Assembly (NCBI GenBank): GCA_036498265.1
Contig: DASYFT010000005.1
Span: 124,001-188,000, forward strand
Length of the DNA stretch: 64,000 nucleotides
Origin: Palsa-744 sp036498265
GTDB taxonomy: Bacteria > Actinomycetota > Thermoleophilia > Solirubrobacterales > Solirubrobacteraceae
Direction of reading: 5' to 3'
The position numbers were made by a program, and so were the translations under genes. Under the pieces are notes generated by a model that was not told the origin of the DNA, did no database searches, and worked only from the letters and a program-made list of their open reading frames with translations. Positions 50,928 through 59,171 of this stretch are shown here, in pieces; positions within the stretch are counted from its first letter, which is position 1, and each line of letters starts with the position of its first letter.

Positions 50928-50933
50928 AGCCTA
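50928..50933 (-). promoter_or_regulatory. -10 box of the wecB operon (leaderless)
   Basis: On the minus strand TAGGCT (50933-50928) is followed by GCCGGG and then the GTG start codon. The box and spacing are the same as at the micro-ORF before the MFS gene. Confidence 0.5.
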
Positions 50934-50972
50934 TATGCGCCCGTGCCGGCGACCGCGGGGGCCCCGTGGGGC

Positions 50973-51878
50973 TCAGGCGGCCGCCGCGCCGACGACCGAC
51001 GTGGACCAGTCGATCACAGACGTGGGACGAACGACGTGGCGGCTCATGCCGAGCTCCTTCGGCTCGAGGCCAAGGGCGAGGCCGACGAGCTGCGGCAGGT
51101 GCAGCACGGGCATCTGGAGCTCCCGGCCAACGACTTTCTCGGCGAGCGGCTGCTGGAGGTCGAGGTTCAGGTGGCAGAGCGGGCACGGCGTCACGAGGCA
51201 GTCGGCCTCGGCGTCGACAGCGTCGCCAAGGTGGCGCCCGGCCTGCTTCAGCGAGGCCTCCTTGTTCATCGTGATGATCGGGAAGCCGCAGCACTTGCGC
51301 ATGCCCGCGTATTCGATGACCGTCCCGCCGAGCGCCTCGATCAGCTGGTGCAGGTAGTCGTCGCGTGGATGCTCGGCGTCGATGCCCAGGCGCCGCCGGG
51401 GCCGGACTATGTAGCAGCCGTAGAAGGGCCCGACCCTGAGGTTGGTCAGCGGACGGCGGACCAGCGAGCGCAGCCTCTCGAGACCGATCTCCTCGACGAG
51501 CAGCCACAGGAAGTTCTTGTTGGTGAGGCCCTTCTCGTAGCTCAGGCCCTCGGCGGCGAGCGTCCCGTTGACGTGCTCGCGGTACTCCGCGCTGGCATCC
51601 AGGCGCTCCTGGCACTCGCTCTGCGCTCCCTGGCAGGTCGAGCAGATGTTCATCATCATCTCGGCGCCCTCGACCTGCTGCGCGAGCGCGAACGTGCGGG
51701 CGTTCAGCGTGTCGGCGAGCTCCTGGTTGTGCTCGGCGATCACGCCGGCGCCGGTGCAGCAGGCGCGGTCCAGCTCGACCAGCTCGATGTCGAGCAGCGG
51801 CGCGACCTTCGCCATCGACCCGTGAAGCTCCGGTGTGAAGCCGCGGCTCACGCAGCCCGGCCAGTAGGCGACCTTCAT
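50973..51878 (-). CDS. HdrB/SdhE-like subunit of succinate dehydrogenase (CCG domains)
   Basis: The 301-residue protein has two CCG-type cysteine sets: first C9 (YWPGC), ACCTGAG and ICSTCQG; second YGCY, RKCCGFP and CPLCH. This is the heterodisulfide reductase B fold that binds an unusual non-cubane 4Fe-4S pair. In archaeal and some bacterial class E succinate dehydrogenases such a subunit replaces the haem-b membrane anchors and passes electrons to quinone. It overlaps the sdhB stop by four bases and completes the sdhA-sdhB-sdhE order. No SdhC/SdhD is present nearby. Confidence 0.82.
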   Translation of the reverse strand: MKVAYWPGCVSRGFTPELHGSMAKVAPLLDIELVELDRACCTGAGVIAEHNQELADTLNARTFALAQQVEGAEMMMNICSTCQGAQSECQERLDASAEYREHVNGTLAAEGLSYEKGLTNKNFLWLLVEEIGLERLRSLVRRPLTNLRVGPFYGCYIVRPRRRLGIDAEHPRDDYLHQLIEALGGTVIEYAGMRKCCGFPIITMNKEASLKQAGRHLGDAVDAEADCLVTPCPLCHLNLDLQQPLAEKVVGRELQMPVLHLPQLVGLALGLEPKELGMSRHVVRPTSVIDWSTSVVGAAAA

Positions 51879-53089
51879 CCGCCTGCACCCCCCTCGCCGG
51901 TGGACGGCTTCGTCGTGTCCTCGGGCCCCGGCGCGCGGCTCGCGCCGTCCGCTGGGTCCGCGGGGATGTCGGCGACGATGCCCGCGGCCACCGGAACCTC
52001 GGTGGTCGGCACGACCTCGTCCTCGCCGGCGATGTACAGGTTCAGCTCGTAGCGGCGCTCACGGCCCTCGACCTTCTCGTAGATCGACCTGACGCTGCGC
52101 AGGTCCTGCTTGGGGATCCTGTGCGGTTTGAGCGCCCCCAGCGGCGAGATCTTGCCTCGCGCGATCGCCTTCACGGCGGACGGCAGGGTGCTGAGCAGCT
52201 CTTTGGCCGCAGCGGGGTGGAATTTCCCGAGCCAGGAGTTGCCGCCGTAGGAGCGGGGCAGCAGCTCGGCCTCCCACAGCAGGCCGTTGTCCCTGATCAG
52301 GGAGGCGAACGCCGCCTCGTGGCGCTCGCCGTTGTTGGCGTCGACGATCTGGTGGTCGGAGGTCGCGATCCTCCGCAGGCGCATGATCTGGCCCATCGGG
52401 TTGACGTCCTTGGGGCATGCGTCGACGCACTTGAAGCAGTGTGTGCAGTCGAACATCCCGGCCGGGTCCTGCGCCAGGTCGTTGAGCCTCTCGAAGTGCT
52501 CGTCGTCGCGCGGGTCCCCGACGAACCGGTAGGCCTTCGCCAGCGCCGCAGGGCCTATGAAGAGCGGGTCCACCTCCATCGCCAGGCAGTCCGACACGCA
52601 GGCGCCGCACTGGATGCAGGCGATCGTCTGGGTCACGTCGACCATCGACTCCGCCGGGACGAGGTACTCGCGCTCGGGCACGGGCTCCTTGGCGATGAGC
52701 CAGGGCGTGACCCGGCGGATCTTCCTCCAATGGACCTCGTCCATGTCCACGATCAGGTCCTTGATCACGGGCATGTTGCCCATCGGCTCGACCTCGATGA
52801 CGCCGTCGCGCGCGCCGCGCTTGGCGGCGTCCAGGTGCGTGTGACACGCCAGCGCCGGCTCTCCGTTGACACGCACGCCGCACGAGCCGCAGATCGCCTG
52901 CCGGCACGAGCACCGGATCCCGATCGAGCCGTCGAAGCGGTCGCGCGCCTGCAGGATCGCCTCGAGCACAGAGCGGTGCGGCTCGAGCTCGATCGTGTGC
53001 TCGTCCCAGTACGGCGCGTCGCCGGACTCGGGGTCGTAGCGGCGCATCCTCAGCGTGAACTCCTGCGGCGGTAGGTGGGTCTCAGCCAT
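51875..53089 (-). CDS. sdhB: succinate dehydrogenase / fumarate reductase iron-sulfur subunit
   Basis: The 404-residue protein is longer than usual SdhB (about 240). The N-terminal plant-type ferredoxin motif is CSCRQAICGSCG with a later Cys (2Fe-2S). The second is CIQCGACVSDC (about 157, 4Fe-4S). The third is CTHCFKCVDACPKDVNP (about 213); it has the extra Cys that would support a 4Fe-4S rather than the normal 3Fe-4S cluster, as reported for Sulfolobus-type enzymes. The extra 150 C-terminal residues have no assigned function and may dock the HdrB-like subunit. It lies 54 bases after sdhA. Confidence 0.88.
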   Translation of the reverse strand: MAETHLPPQEFTLRMRRYDPESGDAPYWDEHTIELEPHRSVLEAILQARDRFDGSIGIRCSCRQAICGSCGVRVNGEPALACHTHLDAAKRGARDGVIEVEPMGNMPVIKDLIVDMDEVHWRKIRRVTPWLIAKEPVPEREYLVPAESMVDVTQTIACIQCGACVSDCLAMEVDPLFIGPAALAKAYRFVGDPRDDEHFERLNDLAQDPAGMFDCTHCFKCVDACPKDVNPMGQIMRLRRIATSDHQIVDANNGERHEAAFASLIRDNGLLWEAELLPRSYGGNSWLGKFHPAAAKELLSTLPSAVKAIARGKISPLGALKPHRIPKQDLRSVRSIYEKVEGRERRYELNLYIAGEDEVVPTTEVPVAAGIVADIPADPADGASRAPGPEDTTKPSTGEGGAGG

Positions 53090-53143
53090 CTGCGATGCTC
53101 CTGCTCTGTCGGGTGGGGGCGACGGCGCGCGCGCTCGGTCGCA

Positions 53144-54838
53144 TCAGTATTTTCGCTCCTCGGGCTGCCACTGCGTGATCGTCACCGGTGAGTAGCTCAC
53201 CTTGGGGCCGTCCGAGGTGAGCGAGATGTCGATGTGCTTGAGCCACTCCTCGTCGTTGCGCTCCGGGAAGTCCGTTCGGAACTGCGCGCCGCGCGACTCC
53301 TTGCGCTCGAGCGCGGCCACCACCGTGGCCTCTGCGCAGTCGATCATGTAGCCGAGCTCGATCGCACCGAGCACGTCCTGGTTGAAGACGCTGCCGCGGT
53401 CGTCGATCCAGGCACGGTCTGCCTCCTCCTTCAGGCGGCCGATCGTCTCCAGGGCGCTCTGCAGGCCGGTCTCGTTGCGGAACACGGCGGCCTGCCGGTT
53501 CATCATCTCGCCGAGCTCGTTCTTGATCTCCGACACGCGCCGTCCCTCGCGAGGGCGGCCGATGATCGCCTCGATCCTGTCGGCGTCCTCCCGGAGCCGT
53601 GCCTTGGTGTCGACGTCTGGCATCGCCATGGCGGCGGCCCGGGCCGCCGCGTGTTCGCCCGAGCGGCGGCCGAAGATCAGCGTGTCGAGCAGTGAGTTGG
53701 CCCCGAGCCGGTTGCCGCCGTGAACCGACACGCACGCCACCTCTCCAGCGGCGTAGAGGCCCTCGATCGGCGTGCGCCCGTCGACGTCTGTCTTGACGCC
53801 ACCCATGATGTAGTGCTGCCCCGGCCGGATGATGATCGGCTCGCGGGTGATGTCCACGCCGGCGAAGTCGCGTCCCAGGTTGACGATCTCGCGCAGCGCC
53901 TCGAGCGTGCGCCGGCGCGGGACCACCGTCACGTCCAGGTAGATCCCCGAGCCCCCGGGGCCCACGCCGCGGCCCTCGTCGATCTCGATCTGCTCGGCGC
54001 GGGACACGACGTCGCGCGAGGCGAGCTCCATCTTGTTGGGCGCCGACTTCTCCATGAAGCGCTCGCCCGCCGCGTTCAGCAGGTGCGCGCCCTCGCCCCG
54101 AGCCCCCTCGGTTATGAGGATCCCGGTCTCGACGAGGCAGGTGGGGTGGTACTGGACCATCTCCATGTCCATAAGCGGGGCGCCCGCGCGGTAGGCCATC
54201 GCGATGCCGTCGCCCGTGACGATCAGCCCATTGGTCGTCGGCTTGTACACCTGTCCGGCACCGCCGCACGCCAGGATCACGTTCTTGGCCCTGAAGGCCT
54301 CCATCTCGCCGGTCCGCACGTCGCGCGCGATCACGCCGCAGCAGCGGCCATCGCCGTCCGTGAGCAGCGAGGTCGTGAACCACTCCTCGTAGCGCTCGAC
54401 AGTCTCGTGGTGGCGCATCAGCTGCTCGTAGAGCACATGCAGCATCGCCTGACCGGTGATGTCGGCGACGTAGGCCGTGCGCTTCATCGACGCCCCGCCG
54501 AACGCCCGCAGGTCCAACTCGCCCCTGTCGTTGCGGTGGAACGTGACGCCGATGTGCTCGAGGTGCATGACCTCACCGGGAGCCTCCGAGCACATGATTT
54601 CGATCGCGTCCTGGTCGCCGAGGAAGTCCGAGCCCTTGACGGTGTCGTAGGCGTGCGAACGCCAGTCGTCATCCACGCTGATCGCCGCGTTGATGCCTCC
54701 CGCGGCAGCCACCGAGTGGGAGCGAACCGGATGCACCTTGCTCATGATCGCCACGCTGGCCCCGGTCTCGGCGGCGGCCAGCGCAGCACGCTGGCCGGCT
54801 AGACCGGCCCCGATGATCAAGACGTCGTGTGCTGGCAT
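53144..54838 (-). CDS. sdhA: succinate dehydrogenase / fumarate reductase flavoprotein subunit
   Basis: The 564-residue flavoprotein oxidises succinate to fumarate in the citric-acid cycle. It has the FAD dinucleotide motif VLIIGAGLAGQRAALAAAE, the covalent-flavin His in RSHSVAAAGGINAA, the catalytic HPTCLVETGILITEGARGEGA region and GGVKTDVDGRTPIEGLYAAGE. The active-site Arg is in QFRTDFPERNDEEW. AGGAG precedes the ATG. It is first in an operon with sdhB and the HdrB-like subunit. Confidence 0.94.
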   Translation of the reverse strand: MPAHDVLIIGAGLAGQRAALAAAETGASVAIMSKVHPVRSHSVAAAGGINAAISVDDDWRSHAYDTVKGSDFLGDQDAIEIMCSEAPGEVMHLEHIGVTFHRNDRGELDLRAFGGASMKRTAYVADITGQAMLHVLYEQLMRHHETVERYEEWFTTSLLTDGDGRCCGVIARDVRTGEMEAFRAKNVILACGGAGQVYKPTTNGLIVTGDGIAMAYRAGAPLMDMEMVQYHPTCLVETGILITEGARGEGAHLLNAAGERFMEKSAPNKMELASRDVVSRAEQIEIDEGRGVGPGGSGIYLDVTVVPRRRTLEALREIVNLGRDFAGVDITREPIIIRPGQHYIMGGVKTDVDGRTPIEGLYAAGEVACVSVHGGNRLGANSLLDTLIFGRRSGEHAAARAAAMAMPDVDTKARLREDADRIEAIIGRPREGRRVSEIKNELGEMMNRQAAVFRNETGLQSALETIGRLKEEADRAWIDDRGSVFNQDVLGAIELGYMIDCAEATVVAALERKESRGAQFRTDFPERNDEEWLKHIDISLTSDGPKVSYSPVTITQWQPEERKY

Positions 54839-54912
54839 GGCTCCTGGGATCTAGAAGGGGGAAGGGGCTGGATCGCGGCCCGGCACTCTACAACGCGGAC
54901 CCGGTCGAGGGC

Positions 54913-56064
54913 CTATGTCGCCGGCCGCAGAGCCTGGCTGACCTGGGCCAGCGTGACCACGCCCCGCAGCACGCCATCGCTGTCGACCGCGACCATCGCA
55001 CCCAGCCGGCCGAGGCCTTCGGACCCCAGCAGCGACTCGAGCGGCGCCTCCTCGCCGATCTGCACCGGGAGGTCCTGCTCGAGGACCTCCTCCACGGCCA
55101 GAGCCGGGCGCCCCGCGGCGATCTCGTCCTCGACACGGCTCTGGCGAACCACGCCGAGGAAGTGGTTGGAGTCGTCGACCACTGCGAACCACGGGCGATG
55201 GTGGCGCTGGAAGAAGCGCTCCTGGGCGTCGAGCAACGTCTCCCTGGCGGGGACGGTCACCGGCTGACGGTCCATGATGTCGGCCACCGTGATGTCCTTG
55301 ATCCGCCGTCCGATCGCGCCCTGCAGGACGGCTGCGCCAGCCGCCTGGTAGAGGAAGAACGCGAGCACGACTGTCAGCAGCCCCAGCGACGAGCCGCTGG
55401 CGAAGATCGCGAGGCCGGCCAGGCCGACCACGACCGCGAACGCCTGACCAGAGCGCCCGGCGATGAGCGTGGCGCGGTTGCGGTCGCCGGTTCGCCACCA
55501 GATCAGCGCGCGGGCGATGCGGCCGCCGTCGAGTGGGAACGCCGGGACGATGTTGAACACGAACAGCATCGCGTTGATGAACCCGAGCCAGCCGACCAGC
55601 GCAACGCCCGGGCTGGTGCTGACGTTGCCGCGCGCGAGGGCGACGTCGGTGAAGTGACCGCCGCTCTGAAGCGCGGTGCCCGCCGCTACGCACAGGCCGA
55701 GGAGCAGCAGCGTCACGGCCGGGCCCGCCGCCGCCACCTTCAGCTCCTCGGCGGCCGTGCTCGGCTCGCGGCCCATCTGGGAGAGGCCGCCGAAGAACCA
55801 GAGGTTTATTCCCAGGATCGGGATGCCCGCGCGCCGCGCCGCCAGCGCGTGCCCGAGCTCGTGCAGCACCAGCGAGGCGAAGTAGCCGAGCGCGCCGGCA
55901 ACCGCGATCACGTAGTCCGTCGTCTGCGAGGCGGCGACCAGTTCGTGGAAGTAGACCTGTGACAGCCAGTAGATGAGAAAGAACAGGACGACGAACCAGC
56001 TCACGCTCACGCCGATGCGAATGCCGAAGATGCGTGCCAGCTGGAGGTTCCCGCGCGGCCCCAT
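54913..56064 (-). CDS. site-2 protease (M50 family) with CBS domains
   Basis: The 383-residue intramembrane zinc protease has about six helices with the HELGH motif at residues 68-72 and the third ligand in NIVPAFPLDGGR. Two CBS domains fill the C-terminal 140 residues (IMDRQPVTVPARETLLDAQ and VEEVLEQDLPVQIGEEAPL), which often bind adenosyl nucleotides. It may cleave a membrane-bound regulator, with cleavage tuned by energy state; no anti-sigma factor is adjacent. The ATG at 56064 is preceded by TAACAT and six bases, giving a leaderless mRNA. Confidence 0.88.
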   Translation of the reverse strand: MGPRGNLQLARIFGIRIGVSVSWFVVLFFLIYWLSQVYFHELVAASQTTDYVIAVAGALGYFASLVLHELGHALAARRAGIPILGINLWFFGGLSQMGREPSTAAEELKVAAAGPAVTLLLLGLCVAAGTALQSGGHFTDVALARGNVSTSPGVALVGWLGFINAMLFVFNIVPAFPLDGGRIARALIWWRTGDRNRATLIAGRSGQAFAVVVGLAGLAIFASGSSLGLLTVVLAFFLYQAAGAAVLQGAIGRRIKDITVADIMDRQPVTVPARETLLDAQERFFQRHHRPWFAVVDDSNHFLGVVRQSRVEDEIAAGRPALAVEEVLEQDLPVQIGEEAPLESLLGSEGLGRLGAMVAVDSDGVLRGVVTLAQVSQALRPAT

Positions 56065-56070
56065 GGGTCA

Positions 56071-56076
56071 ATGTTA
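56071..56076 (-). promoter_or_regulatory. -10 box of the site-2 protease gene (leaderless)
   Basis: On the minus strand TAACAT (56076-56071) is followed by TGACCC and then the ATG start. This fits the -10/N6/start rule set by the SRP RNA gene. The remaining 70 bases to aidB show no hairpin. Confidence 0.5.
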
Positions 56077-56145
56077 GGTGTCGTGCGGCGCCGTCCCGGC
56101 AGCCACCGCGGCGAATAGTGACCGCCGGCGCGCCAGGCGCAGGCG

Positions 56146-57849
56146 CTAGGTCTGCGGAAGCCCGCGCTCGATGATGGCGTCGAAGTCGACGCCGGCCGGC
56201 AGCGTGCCGTACTCCAGGCCGCCGTCGCCCGCCAGGCGCGAGGCACAGAATGCATCCGCCACGGCGGGTGAGCCGTGGCGCACCAGGAGCGAGCCCTCGA
56301 GGCACAGCGCCATGCCTTCGACCACGCGCCGGGCGCGCGTCTCGAGCGTCTCGGGGTCGGCGAACTGGCCCTTGAGCTGGTCGATCCGAGCGTCCAGGCG
56401 GGGGTCCGCCCCGCGAGAGAGCTCGACCTCCGAGAGGAACACCTCGAGTGAGCGAGGGGCGCGGGTGAGCGCGCGCAGCACGTCGAGGCTCATCACGTTG
56501 CCCGACCCCTCCCAGATCGAGGCCAGCGGCGCCTCGCGGTAGAGCCGCGGCATGCCCGACTCCTCCACGTAGCCCGCGCCGCCGAGGCACTCGAGCGCCT
56601 CGAAGGCGTGATTGGGGGCGCGCTTGCACGCCCAGTACTTGCCGACGGCGGTCGCCAGGCGCTTGAACAGCTGCGCGTCGCTGGAGTCCTCGCCCGCGTC
56701 GGCGTCGGCGTGCGCTTCGTCGTAGGCGCGCGCCACGCGCATCGCCAGGGCCGTCGTGGCCTCCGACTCCACACACAGGTCGGCGAGCACGTTGCGCATT
56801 AGCGGCTGCTCGATCAGCTTCCTGCCGAAGGCGCTCCGGTGGGCGGTGTGGTGGGTGGCGTTCACCACCGCGACGCGCATGCCCGCCGCGGTGCCGATCA
56901 CGCAGTCCAGGCGCGTGTGTCCCACCATCTCGATGATCGTCGGCACCCCGCGGCCCGGCTCGCCCACCATGCGTGCCCAGGCGCCGTGCAGCTCGATCTC
57001 CGAGGAGGCGTTCGAGTGGTTGCCCAGCTTGTCCTTCAGCCGCTGGATGTGAAACGCGTTGCGGCTGCCGTCGGGCAGGATCCGCGGCAGCAGGAAGCAC
57101 GACAGGCCGTCGTCGGTCTGCGCCAGCACGAGGAACATGTCCGACATCGGCGCCGAGCAGAACCACTTGTGGCCGACGATCTCGTACTCGCCGCCCGCAC
57201 CGCCGCCGTTCAGCGGGTTCCCGACGGTGGTGTTGGCGCGCACGTCCGAGCCGCCCTGCTTCTCGGTCATCGCCATCCCCGCGATCGCAGAGCCCTTCTC
57301 CGCGGCCGGCACCATTCGAGGGTCATACGTCGTGGCCGTCACCAGGGGCTCCCACTCCGCCGCCAGCTCCGGCTGCGCCCGCAGCGCCGGCACGACCGCG
57401 AACGTCATCGTGATCGGGCACGCGAAGCCCGCCTCGGCCTGCATCGCCGTCATGTACAGCGCCGCCCGAGCGGCGTGGGGCGCCGGCTCCTCGCTCGTCC
57501 ACGGAAGCGAATGCAGCTCGTGCTCGACGCCCAGCCTCATCAGCTGATGCCAGGCGGGGTGGAACTCGACCTCGTCGATGCGGTTGCCGTAGCGGTCGTG
57601 CGTGCGCAGCACCGGCCTGTTCTCGTTGGCCAGCCGTCCCCACAGCTGCTGAGGCTCACCGCCGATGACACGTCCCAGGGCCGAGGCCCGCTCGCGCACC
57701 CAGCCGGCACCCTCCCGCTCCACGGCCTCCACAAGCGGCAGGTTGCTGGAGAACACATCGATCCCGTCCAGCGGCGGCGCCTGGTTGAAGACCGTGTGCG
57801 TCTGCCACGGCGCCGCTCCCTCACGGCCGGATTGCGAGACGGTGGCCAT
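56146..57849 (-). CDS. aidB: AidB-like acyl-CoA dehydrogenase
   Basis: The 567-residue flavoprotein aligns with Escherichia coli AidB along its length: WQTHTVFNQAPPL at the N-terminus, FHPAWHQLM, PITMTFA, MTEKQGGSDVRANTT, the KWFCSAPMSD block, RLKDKLGNHSNASSEIE and LYREAPLASIWEGSGN. AidB is induced by alkylation damage and binds DNA and FAD, with weak dehydrogenase activity. The ATG at 57849 starts the conserved N-terminus, and a longer frame adds unrelated residues. It diverges from icd in a 43-base gap. Confidence 0.9.
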   Translation of the reverse strand: MATVSQSGREGAAPWQTHTVFNQAPPLDGIDVFSSNLPLVEAVEREGAGWVRERASALGRVIGGEPQQLWGRLANENRPVLRTHDRYGNRIDEVEFHPAWHQLMRLGVEHELHSLPWTSEEPAPHAARAALYMTAMQAEAGFACPITMTFAVVPALRAQPELAAEWEPLVTATTYDPRMVPAAEKGSAIAGMAMTEKQGGSDVRANTTVGNPLNGGGAGGEYEIVGHKWFCSAPMSDMFLVLAQTDDGLSCFLLPRILPDGSRNAFHIQRLKDKLGNHSNASSEIELHGAWARMVGEPGRGVPTIIEMVGHTRLDCVIGTAAGMRVAVVNATHHTAHRSAFGRKLIEQPLMRNVLADLCVESEATTALAMRVARAYDEAHADADAGEDSSDAQLFKRLATAVGKYWACKRAPNHAFEALECLGGAGYVEESGMPRLYREAPLASIWEGSGNVMSLDVLRALTRAPRSLEVFLSEVELSRGADPRLDARIDQLKGQFADPETLETRARRVVEGMALCLEGSLLVRHGSPAVADAFCASRLAGDGGLEYGTLPAGVDFDAIIERGLPQT

Positions 57850-57878
57850 GTGACGAAGTGAAGCAGATCGCAGGGCGA

Positions 57879-57884
57879 TAGCAT
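57879..57884 (+). promoter_or_regulatory. -10 box of icd
   Basis: TAGCAT is followed by eight bases and then the icd ATG at 57893, so the transcript would have about two untranslated bases. The divergent aidB ATG is 43 bases away. Confidence 0.45.
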
Positions 57885-57892
57885 CGGCCGCC

Positions 57893-59143
57893 ATGAGCAA
57901 GATCAAGGTGAAGAACCCGATCGTCGAGCTCGACGGCGACGAGATGACCAGGATCATCTGGTCGTTCATCAAGGAGCAGCTGATCCTGCCCTACCTCGAC
58001 GTGGACCTGAAGTACTACGACCTGGGAATCGAGAGCCGCGACGCAACCGATGACCGGGTGACGGTGGAAGCGGCGGAGGCGATCAAGCGCTATGGCGTCG
58101 GCGTCAAGTGCGCGACGATCACGCCCGATGAGGCGCGCGTGGAGGAGTTCGGCCTCAGGGAGATGTACCGGTCGCCCAACGGCACCATCCGCAACATCCT
58201 CGGTGGAGTGATCTTCCGCGAGCCGATCGTCATCTCCAACATCCCCAGGCTCGTGCCAGGCTGGGCCAAGCCGATAGTGATCGGACGTCACGCCTTCGGG
58301 GACCAGTACCGGGCCAGCGACATGGTCGTCCCCGGCAAGGGCAAACTCACGCTCACCTACGCCCCCGAGGACGGCGGCGAGCCGGTTGAGCTCGACGTCT
58401 ACGACTTCCCCGGAGGCGGCATCGCGATGGCGATGTACAACCTCGACGACTCGATCCGGGACTTCGCGCGCGCCTCGCTGCGCTACGGGCTGGACCACGG
58501 CTACCCCGTGTACCTCTCGACCAAGAACACCATCCTCAAGCGCTACGACGGGCGCTTCAAGGACATCTTCCAGGAGGTCTTCGACAACGAGTTTGCCGGC
58601 GAGTTCAAAGAGGCGGGGCTGACCTATGAACACCGGCTGATCGACGACATGGTCGCCGCCGCGCTGAAGTGGGAGGGCGGTTACGTGTGGGCGTGCAAGA
58701 ACTACGACGGCGACGTCCAATCTGACACGGTCGCGCAGGGGTTCGGCTCGCTCGGCCTGATGACGAGCGTGCTGATGAGCGCCGACGGCAGGACGGTCGA
58801 GGCGGAGGCCGCCCACGGCACCGTCACCCGCCACTACCGTCTGCACCAGAAGGGCAAGGCGACCTCGACCAACCCGATCGCCTCGATCTTCGCCTGGACA
58901 CGCGGGCTGCAGGCCCGGGGGCGCATGGATGACACGCCGGAGGTCACCGCCTTCGCGGAGACGCTCGAGCGTGTGTGCGTCGAGACGGTCGAAAGCGGGA
59001 AGATGACCAAGGACCTCGCCCTGCTGGTCGGACCCGACCAGCCCTGGCAGACGACCGAGGAGTTCCTCGCGTCCATCGATGAGAACCTGCGCGAGGCGAT
59101 GGCCCGGGACCGTCCCGCTCCTGCGCCAGAGCAAGTCCACTAA
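57893..59143 (+). CDS. icd: NADP-dependent isocitrate dehydrogenase (eukaryotic-type dimer)
   Basis: The 416-residue enzyme converts isocitrate to 2-oxoglutarate in the citric-acid cycle. It belongs to the subfamily with VKNPIVELDGDEMTRIIW, SPNGTIRNILGG (substrate Ser and Asn/Arg), GRHAFGDQYRA, YLSTKNTILKRYDGRFKDIF and the metal site DGDVQSD. C-terminal AAHGTVTRHYRLHQKGKATSTNP includes the NADP-binding His and Arg. Twenty-eight bases separate it from mdh, so the two are probably co-transcribed. Confidence 0.95.
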   Translation: MSKIKVKNPIVELDGDEMTRIIWSFIKEQLILPYLDVDLKYYDLGIESRDATDDRVTVEAAEAIKRYGVGVKCATITPDEARVEEFGLREMYRSPNGTIRNILGGVIFREPIVISNIPRLVPGWAKPIVIGRHAFGDQYRASDMVVPGKGKLTLTYAPEDGGEPVELDVYDFPGGGIAMAMYNLDDSIRDFARASLRYGLDHGYPVYLSTKNTILKRYDGRFKDIFQEVFDNEFAGEFKEAGLTYEHRLIDDMVAAALKWEGGYVWACKNYDGDVQSDTVAQGFGSLGLMTSVLMSADGRTVEAEAAHGTVTRHYRLHQKGKATSTNPIASIFAWTRGLQARGRMDDTPEVTAFAETLERVCVETVESGKMTKDLALLVGPDQPWQTTEEFLASIDENLREAMARDRPAPAPEQVH

Positions 59144-59171
59144 CGCCAGCACAACCACAGGAGATGAATTT

